Assembly (NCBI GenBank): GCA_000433135.1
Contig: HF991935.1
Coordinates: 1 to 5,504, forward strand
Reading direction: 5' to 3'
Source: Clostridium sp. CAG:921
Lineage (GTDB): Bacteria > Bacillota > Clostridia > TANB77 > CAG-465
DNA length: 5,504 nucleotides
The notes under the pieces were generated by a model. It ran no database searches, was not told the DNA's origin, and was given only the letters and a program-made list of their open reading frames with translations. Of this stretch, positions 1-3,628 are shown piece after piece; the stretch's first letter is position 1, and the number at the start of each line of letters is the position of its first letter. The position numbers and the translations under genes were made by a program.

Positions 1-31
1 CTGCAATCTCTTGCGACTCTAGTTAAATTTT

Positions 32-77
32 TGGTTGCGGGGGATAGACTCGAACTATCGACCTTCGGGTTATGAGC
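32..77 (-). pseudogene. 3' half of an initiator tRNA-fMet gene, probable attachment-site core
   Basis: Read on the minus strand this holds the anticodon loop CTCATAA (anticodon CAT at 72-74), the 3' anticodon strand CCCGA, a variable loop, a perfect T-arm (GATAG, TTCGAGT, CTATC), the acceptor strand and an encoded CCA at 32-34. The CCC of the anticodon stem and the A-A-CCA ending, which would leave base 72 unpaired with C1, are initiator hallmarks. The 5' half is missing: homology stops at position 77 and no D-arm or 5' acceptor strand occurs in the window. The fragment therefore cannot make a tRNA. A copy starting exactly at the anticodon loop and ending at CCA is what a tyrosine-recombinase element leaves when it integrates into the 3' end of a tRNA gene. 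No integrase gene is in the window, so the attachment role is inference. Confidence 0.8.
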
Positions 78-90
78 GTACTCTTGCTTA

Positions 91-222
91 TTTTGCAGTT
101 TATTTCAAATTATTTTAAAATGTTACAAAGTGTTATAACTGTAAGCATTAAGTTGTTTTATTTTAGGATGAATTATTTTGTAATATTACCCCTTATTTAC
201 CATTTTTGAGATTTTTGCAGTT
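91..222. repeat. TTTTGCAGTT direct repeat pair beside the tRNA fragment
   Basis: TTTTGCAGTT occurs exactly at 91-100 and again at 213-222. The inverted core CTGCAA is at 1-6, on the far side of the tRNA fragment, and CTCTTGC is repeated at 8-14 and 81-87. Short direct repeats flanking a tRNA-derived core resemble the arm-type sites bound by tyrosine integrases. The sequence between the two copies is AT-rich, and I see no gene in it. Chance repetition in AT-rich DNA is possible. Confidence 0.4.
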
Positions 223-251
223 TTTCCGCCGTTAAAAATTATGGAAGTTTA

Positions 252-281
252 TGGATACATGATGTATACATTTTGGATACA
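252..281. repeat. TGGATACA direct repeat flanking an ATGTATACAT palindrome
   Basis: TGGATACA lies at 252-259 and 274-281, two helical turns apart (22 bp). Between the copies is the perfect 10-bp palindrome ATGTATACAT (262-271). The half-sites ATACAT and ATGTAT also form an inverted repeat around position 261. The block sits between the tRNA fragment and the operon terminator and does not look coding. An arm-type recombinase or excisionase site is the best guess; a regulator operator is an alternative. Confidence 0.4.
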
Positions 282-303
282 GAAAAAGCAGGGATCACCT
301 GCT
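282..303 (-). terminator. Rho-independent terminator of the Fic operon
   Basis: On the minus strand AGCAGG pairs perfectly with CCTGCT across a 5-nt loop, followed directly by a T run (A run at 283-287 on the plus strand). It is the most GC-rich hairpin in this AT-rich part. It starts within the stop codon of the frameshifted small gene, so it fits the end of that operon exactly. Confidence 0.75.
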
Positions 304-527
304 ATTCATTTTTTAGTTTTAAAGTTAATCTAATCTCTTCAGCTTGTAACGTTTTTATTATCATATCATTTGTTCCAATTTCTAACGGAATACTATTTAA
401 AACATATGCAATTTGTTCCTTTCCTTTATGATCTTCTATCACTTTTTTTTATTAATTCAATTGCACTATTTCTATCATAATTTATAATTTTATTTTGAAT
501 TTCTACTATACTTTTATTTAACTTCAT
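302..527 (-). pseudogene. Small hypothetical gene downstream of fic, frameshifted in an A8 tract
   Basis: ATG at 525-527 is preceded by AAGGAAG, which overlaps the fic stop codon, so translation is probably coupled to fic 17 nt upstream. Read straight, it encodes 33 residues and stops at 426-428. If one A is removed from the A8 run (T8 at 443-450 on the plus strand), the frame stays open to TAG at 302-304 and gives a 74-residue product, rich in I, K, E and L with no membrane segment. The shifted frame ends exactly at the terminator, which argues that the 74-residue form is the ancestral gene. The cause may be mutation, a homopolymer sequencing error or transcriptional slippage. I do not recognise the family. 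It lacks the [ST]xxxE[GN] motif of class I Fic antitoxins, so it is not an obvious FicA. Its position suggests a partner of the Fic protein, which is inference. Confidence 0.6.
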
Positions 528-544
528 CTTTTCTATTTCTTCCT

Positions 545-1498
545 TTACCCTTTACCATACCCTTTCAAATAATATTCTATCATTTTGATATATTGATCTT
601 GTACATTTAAACAAGTATCAATTAAATATCCTTTTTCTCTATTTCCTTGATATTCTTTTAGTCCTCTATAATAAAATAATTTGTCTTTGTCCAAAATTAT
701 AAATGGAATAATATTGTTCTTTAAACATTCCTTAAACATTATAATTCTTCCTACTCTTCCATTACCATCTTGAAATGGATGTATTTTTTCAAATCTTGCA
801 TGAAATTCAATTATTTCTTTTATTGTTATTTTAGATAGTGAGTTATACCATTCCATTAATTTTTGCATTGCCTTTGGAGTTTCCTTAGGTGATGTTGTTT
901 TCATTACTCCCGCTTCATTTACAACCTTTTTATATTCTCCAACGTTAAACCAAGATTGTCTGCTATCCATTGTTCCTTCTTTTAATATTCTATGAAACTT
1001 TTTTATTATTTCTTCTGTTAAATCTTCTTCCGCTATATCTAACATATAATCAACTAATTTAAAATGATTTGCTGTTTCTAATATATCATCTACACTTGCT
1101 ACTGTTTCACCTTCAAATAATATTGTGTTAGTTTCAAAAATATATCTTGTTTGATCCTCTGTCAGTTTGCTGCCTTCAATATGATTTGTATTATATGAAA
1201 ATATAATTTGTGTATTATGATATAAATTACCTTTTAATTGCATTTCTTTCTGTTCTCTTAATACTTCAAGAACATTTATTTTCGATATATCAACTTTTTC
1301 ATCATCTTCTTTTAGTAATTCATCTACTGTAATTCCAAATGTTTCTGATAATCTTTTTATAGACTCAATATTAGGTTCTAGCATTCCTGACTCATATTTA
1401 GAAACTGTTCCTGGCCCTACTTCCAATATTTCCGCAATATCTCTTTGTGTCATTCTATTTAATTCTCTGTATTTTTTTATTTTATCACCTAACTTCAT
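545..1498 (-). CDS. XRE-type HTH / Fic domain fusion protein (probable AMP-transferase, regulator or toxin)
   Basis: 317 residues. Residues 1-60 form a helix-turn-helix of the Cro/C1 (XRE) type: MTQRDIAEILEV, then GTVSKYESG. The Fic domain covers about 90-315, with the complete active-site motif HPFQDGNGRVGR at 240-251: the catalytic H240 and the GNGR nucleotide-binding loop are intact. Upstream, TNHIEG at 104-109 fits the inhibitory-helix motif [ST]xxxE[GN], placing it with class II Fic proteins, which carry their own inhibitory helix. Such enzymes usually transfer AMP from ATP to a hydroxyl side chain of a target protein; the target here is unknown. The start is supported by AAAGGAG (1506-1512) 7 nt upstream. 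The gene is first in a two-gene operon and is transcribed away from a divergent gene. The HTH suggests binding to its own promoter, where inverted repeats are seen. It is likely cytoplasmic, as no signal peptide or membrane helix is visible. The domain call is firm; the biological role is open. Confidence 0.93.
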   Translation of the reverse strand: MKLGDKIKKYRELNRMTQRDIAEILEVGPGTVSKYESGMLEPNIESIKRLSETFGITVDELLKEDDEKVDISKINVLEVLREQKEMQLKGNLYHNTQIIFSYNTNHIEGSKLTEDQTRYIFETNTILFEGETVASVDDILETANHFKLVDYMLDIAEEDLTEEIIKKFHRILKEGTMDSRQSWFNVGEYKKVVNEAGVMKTTSPKETPKAMQKLMEWYNSLSKITIKEIIEFHARFEKIHPFQDGNGRVGRIIMFKECLKNNIIPFIILDKDKLFYYRGLKEYQGNREKGYLIDTCLNVQDQYIKMIEYYLKGYGKG

Positions 1499-1526
1499 AA
1501 ACTCACTCCTTTTTAACTCTATTTAT

Positions 1527-1555
1527 ATTATATCACATTATTTCTAAAAAAGAAA
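1527..1555 (-). promoter_or_regulatory. Extended -10 promoter of the fic operon
   Basis: On the minus strand, TGATATAAT gives a perfect -10 (TATAAT at 1527-1532) with the extended TGn element. The -35 position 17 bp upstream (1550-1555) reads TTTCTT, a poor match, as extended -10 promoters tolerate. The predicted transcript starts near 1520, leaving a leader of about 20 nt that contains the ribosome binding site. Confidence 0.6.
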
Positions 1556-1557
1556 TA
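1539..1557. promoter_or_regulatory. Inverted repeat TATTTCT-N5-AGAAATA, putative operator 1
   Basis: A perfect 7-bp inverted repeat with an AAAAA spacer overlaps the -35 position of the fic promoter, where a bound repressor would block polymerase. The symmetry and size suit an XRE-type dimer. The obvious candidate is the HTH domain of the Fic protein itself; that link is inference. Confidence 0.45.
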
Positions 1558-1581
1558 TATTATACTGGTCCCATTTAAAAT

Positions 1582-1598
1582 GTTTCTTAAATAGAATA
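1582..1598. promoter_or_regulatory. Second TTTCT-N5-AGAA inverted repeat, putative operator 2
   Basis: TTTCT (1583-1587) and AGAAT (1593-1597) are separated by 5 nt, the same layout as the repeat at 1539-1557 with one arm mismatch. The centres are 42 bp apart, close to four helical turns. It lies 8 bp upstream of the -35 box of the divergent plus-strand promoter. One protein could thus control both promoters. Confidence 0.35.
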
Positions 1599-1605
1599 TA
1601 AATGC

Positions 1606-1635
1606 TTGACAATCTTTACAATTTAAGCGATTAAT
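1606..1635 (+). promoter_or_regulatory. Promoter of the divergent small gene
   Basis: A perfect -35 TTGACA (1606-1611) is followed after 18 bp by ATTAAT (1630-1635), a 4/6 match to the -10 consensus. It precedes the ribosome binding site AAAGGAGGTG at 1647-1656. The -35 is convincing, the -10 less so. Confidence 0.5.
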
Positions 1636-1660
1636 AACAATAATTTAAAGGAGGTGTAGT

Positions 1661-1825
1661 ATGAGTAGTTTAAGAGATGTAAAAGATGACTTATTAAAAG
1701 ATTGGCTTTACTTTAGAGATGAAGATTTTTGTTCACTTGTTAATTCAGAAGATAGAAAGCACATAATTAAGTCTGACGAAATTTCTGTATATGATATACT
1801 AAAATTGACCCACAATTACAATTGA
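1661..1825 (+). pseudogene. 5' end of an unrecognised small gene, interrupted by an IS21-family element
   Basis: ATG at 1661 has an almost ideal ribosome binding site, AAAGGAGGTG, with 6 nt between GGAGG and the start. The frame runs 54 residues to TGA at 1823-1825. It begins MSSLRDVKDDLLKDWLYFRD and is acidic and hydrophilic. The last 6-8 residues are encoded by the IS terminal repeats, so the native gene was longer and its true C-terminus is lost or lies elsewhere. No continuation is evident after the IS remnant. I do not recognise the family. It is divergent from fic and shares its promoter region, so it may once have belonged to the same functional unit; this is inference from position only. 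Confidence 0.65.
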
Positions 1826-1835
1826 AAATTGACCC
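1801..1835. repeat. IS21 left-end tandem terminal repeats
   Basis: Two copies of the 11-bp unit AAAATTGACCC begin 24 bp apart. Between them is the short inverted repeat CAATT-AC-AATTG (1813-1824). They are likely transposase-binding sites. The second copy also supplies the -35 box of the istA promoter. Confidence 0.65.
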
Positions 1836-1857
1836 CCTAGAATAAATATAGTATAAT
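1829..1857 (+). promoter_or_regulatory. istA: istA promoter embedded in the IS terminal repeat
   Basis: TTGACC (1829-1834) and TATAAT (1852-1857) are separated by an optimal 17 bp. This is one of the best sigma-A-like promoters in the window. Because the -35 lies in a terminal repeat, transposase bound at the end would be expected to occlude its own promoter, an inferred self-limiting arrangement. Confidence 0.65.
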
Positions 1858-1887
1858 ACCTTGTGATATTATGTTAAGCACAAAGGG

Positions 1888-2958
1888 ATGGAAAGGATGA
1901 TCAAATTTGGTCAAAAAATTGAAATTTTAAGAATGCATTTTGTTGAAGGAAAAGCTAAAAAGCAAATTGCAAGAGAATTAAACCTTTCTAAAAATACAGT
2001 AAAAACATACATTAATGAATTTTTAGAATCTAAGAAAAAGCTAATTGAAGCAGGGGTATCTAAATATACACTAATTGAAAACATGGTCGATAAACCTAAA
2101 TATAATTCTATCAATCGTTCTGCTAAAGTTATGACTGATGAAATAAAAGAAAAGATTCGTGGTTTTATCAATGAAAATGAATTAAAACGTTCTACAGGTA
2201 AACTTAAAATGTGTATGTCTGCACAAGATATGTATGAAGACTTAATTGAACAAGGCTTTTCATTAAGTTATTCGTCTGTTGCACAATATGTTCAAAAATA
2301 TAAAGAAAATGAGTATACATTTGAAGCTTTTGTCAAACAGCAATATAACTATGGTGATATATGTGAATTTGATTTGTGTGAAGTAAAACTTGTAATTAAT
2401 GAGATTGAAGTTAAATTTAGAATGGCTGTATTTACTATGGCAAAATCTAATTTTAGATTTGCATATTTATACAATAATGAGAATACTCAAAGTTTTGTTA
2501 ATGCACATATTAAATTTTTTGAACATATAGGTGGTGTTCCTAAATGTATGGTTTATGATAATATGAAAGTTGCCGTTGCCAAATTTGTTGGTAGAACTGA
2601 AAAGGAAGCTACTATTGCATTAAAACAATTGTCTGTATATTATGGTTTTAATTATAGGTTCTGTAATATTCGTTCTGGTAATGAAAAAGGTCATGTTAAA
2701 AATAGTGTGGATTTTGTTAGAAGAAAAGCTTTTTCTAACATGGTAACATTTGATAATTTTAATGATGTTTTAAAGAGATTAGCTAAAAGACTTGAAAAAT
2801 ATAATAATATAAAAACTAAATATTTACTAAATAAATCACCTATGGATATCTTAAACGTTGAAAAGAATTACTTACTTAAACTAATGCCTACATATTCAAA
2901 TTGTATTGATACAATTTTTCATCTAAATCATCAAGAACAATACGCTTCCGTTTCTTAA
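1888..2958 (+). CDS. istA: IS21-family transposase IstA, C-terminally truncated
   Basis: The frame gives 356 residues. An N-terminal helix-turn-helix for DNA binding (about 21-43: GKAKKQIARELNLSKNTVKT) is followed by an rve/DDE integrase core with candidate catalytic residues D162 (EFDLCEVK), D224 (MVYDNMK) and E266 (SGNEKGHVKN). The 62- and 42-residue spacings fit IstA. The protein stops about where the C-terminal beta-barrel domain should begin, well short of many IstA proteins (400-500 residues or more). It probably lacks target and end-joining functions. The next ATG at 1897 is the better start: AAAGGG (1882-1887) is 9 nt upstream of it, but directly abuts 1888. A short TTGTG/CACAA hairpin (1861-1883) partly covers that site and may limit translation. 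The ATPase partner IstB is missing. The family assignment is firm; activity is unlikely. Confidence 0.85.
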   Translation: MERMIKFGQKIEILRMHFVEGKAKKQIARELNLSKNTVKTYINEFLESKKKLIEAGVSKYTLIENMVDKPKYNSINRSAKVMTDEIKEKIRGFINENELKRSTGKLKMCMSAQDMYEDLIEQGFSLSYSSVAQYVQKYKENEYTFEAFVKQQYNYGDICEFDLCEVKLVINEIEVKFRMAVFTMAKSNFRFAYLYNNENTQSFVNAHIKFFEHIGGVPKCMVYDNMKVAVAKFVGRTEKEATIALKQLSVYYGFNYRFCNIRSGNEKGHVKNSVDFVRRKAFSNMVTFDNFNDVLKRLAKRLEKYNNIKTKYLLNKSPMDILNVEKNYLLKLMPTYSNCIDTIFHLNHQEQYASVS

Positions 2959-3028
2959 TGTATTCATTAAGAAGTCAAATAAATGAAACTTTTTCATAAT
3001 ACCATTCTTAAATAATCGCATTATTTAA
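2952..3028. repeat. Ladder of three hairpins at about 28-bp pitch
   Basis: Three perfect inverted repeats follow one another: TTCTTAATG/CATTAAGAA with a TATT loop (2952-2973), ATGAAA/TTTCAT with a CTT loop (2983-2997), and TTAAATAAT/ATTATTTAA with a CGC loop (3008-3028). Their centres (2962.5, 2990, 3018) are evenly spaced. The first overlaps the istA stop codon. The arms differ in sequence, so this is not a tandem repeat. No T run follows, so classical termination is not well supported. They may be leftovers of the junction where the IS was truncated. Confidence 0.4.
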
Positions 3029-3284
3029 AGCTTAAAATCCATATTTATATATTTTATTGGTTTCTGTTAATGTTTCTACTTCTAGACTGATTGATTCGTT
3101 GTTTATCATAAATATATTCTTACAAACCGTTTTAAAATAATTAGTATAAATTTTTAAAAATTCAAAGTTTGAATTTACTATATATAACAACATATAACTA
3201 AAGGTTATTCTTATTTTTTTATTAGTATAGTCTGAATAGTAGCCATATTTTTGTAAAATTTTCCTGTTTTATCTTACATAAATC
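3029..3284. other. AT-rich intergenic stretch without a convincing gene
   Basis: I find no frame with a ribosome binding site on either strand. The longest minus-strand frame from an ATG (3032-3193, 53 residues) has no Shine-Dalgarno sequence and a low-complexity I/N/K/Y composition. No continuation of IstA, no IstB and no IS right terminus is seen. The only clear structure is the palindrome at 3158-3176. Confidence 0.5.
3158..3176. repeat. 19-bp perfect palindrome AAATTCAAA-G-TTTGAATTT
   Basis: Nine-base arms are perfectly inverted around a single central G (3167). With a one-base centre it cannot form a normal RNA hairpin loop, so a dimeric DNA-binding protein site is more plausible than a terminator. 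It lies about 110 bp upstream of the promoter at 3285. Its role is unknown, and it could be chance in AT-rich DNA. Confidence 0.35.
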
Positions 3285-3312
3285 TTGACATTTAAAAAAA
3301 ATTTGATAGAAT
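3285..3312 (+). promoter_or_regulatory. Promoter of the 71-residue gene
   Basis: A perfect TTGACA (3285-3290) and TAGAAT (3307-3312, 5/6 match to TATAAT) are separated by 16 bp. The expected transcript has a leader of about 40 nt ending in AGGGAGG. Confidence 0.65.
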
Positions 3313-3358
3313 TTATTAAAAGTAATATTAAATCTTTCATAATTAGGGAGGAAAAACT

Positions 3359-3574
3359 ATGATAATAACAGATCCAGATTATAAAATGGAGACAATCAAA
3401 GATGTTGAAGATTTTGAAGAAATTAATAAACTAGCGTTAAATAAAATACTTGAGATTTCTCAGTTCTACAAAAATAGGCTTCGGGTAAAATCTCATTCAA
3501 TATCTTACAATCCAGTAACTAACACCTGGTATGCAAGTATTATATTTGAAAATGTAAGATTACAAAAAAATTAA
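3359..3574 (+). CDS. Hypothetical protein, 71 residues
   Basis: I do not recognise this protein. It is supported by its signals: a near-consensus promoter at 3285-3312, AGGGAGG (3345-3351) 7 nt before the ATG, and a strong terminator right after the stop. The first half is acidic and probably helical (VEDFEEINKLALNKILEI). The second half is basic, then predicted beta, with SISYNPVTNTWYASIIFE, which looks like two strands joined by a turn. No cysteine pairs, signal peptide or membrane segment are visible. It forms a single-gene unit converging on gyrA. It may be a chromosomal orphan or cargo of the accessory region; neighbours give no functional clue. Confidence 0.7.
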   Translation: MIITDPDYKMETIKDVEDFEEINKLALNKILEISQFYKNRLRVKSHSISYNPVTNTWYASIIFENVRLQKN

Positions 3575-3577
3575 GCA

Positions 3578-3626
3578 AAAAAAAATACAGATTAATCTAA
3601 AATTTAGAATAATCTGTATTTTTTTT
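3578..3626. terminator. Bidirectional terminator between the 71-residue gene and gyrA
   Basis: An almost perfect inverted repeat centred on 3602. The core TACAGATTAATCTAAA pairs with TTTAGAATAATCTGTA with one A-A mismatch (3595/3609), and it is flanked by an A run (3577-3585) and a T run (3619-3626). Either strand therefore ends in a hairpin followed by U residues. It begins 3 nt after the plus-strand stop codon and ends 2 nt before the gyrA stop, so it serves both convergent genes. Confidence 0.85.
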
Positions 3627-3628
3627 AA

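Larger units (their letters stand above)
1801..2958 (+). mobile_element. Truncated IS21-family insertion sequence (left end plus most of istA)
   Basis: The left end shows AAAATTGACCC twice (1801-1811 and 1825-1835, 24 bp apart), the kind of multiple terminal repeat found in IS21-family elements. The tip is probably the TG at 1806-1807. An istA-type transposase follows. istB, which should come directly after istA, is absent, and no right terminus with inverted copies (GGGTCAATTTT) is seen before 3358. Without the right end no target duplication can be identified. The right boundary given here is only the end of the istA frame. The element should not move by itself. Confidence 0.75.

Noticed and set aside
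1911..2171. Minus-strand open frame of 86 codons
   Set aside because: It lies wholly inside istA on the opposite strand, has no ribosome binding site, and its F/S/L-rich composition is that of an antisense shadow.
2952..2973. First hairpin as a rho-independent terminator for istA
   Set aside because: The stem is AT-rich and is not followed by a T run, so it lacks the features needed for confident termination.
3032..3193. Minus-strand frame of 53 codons in the intergenic stretch
   Set aside because: No Shine-Dalgarno sequence, low-complexity composition and no recognisable similarity. It could be a very old gene remnant, but I cannot support it.
2959..3358. Remainder of IstA or an IstB gene in another frame
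   Set aside because: I translated the two other frames just after the stop; they end within about 15 codons and show no IstA C-terminal or IstB Walker-like motifs.
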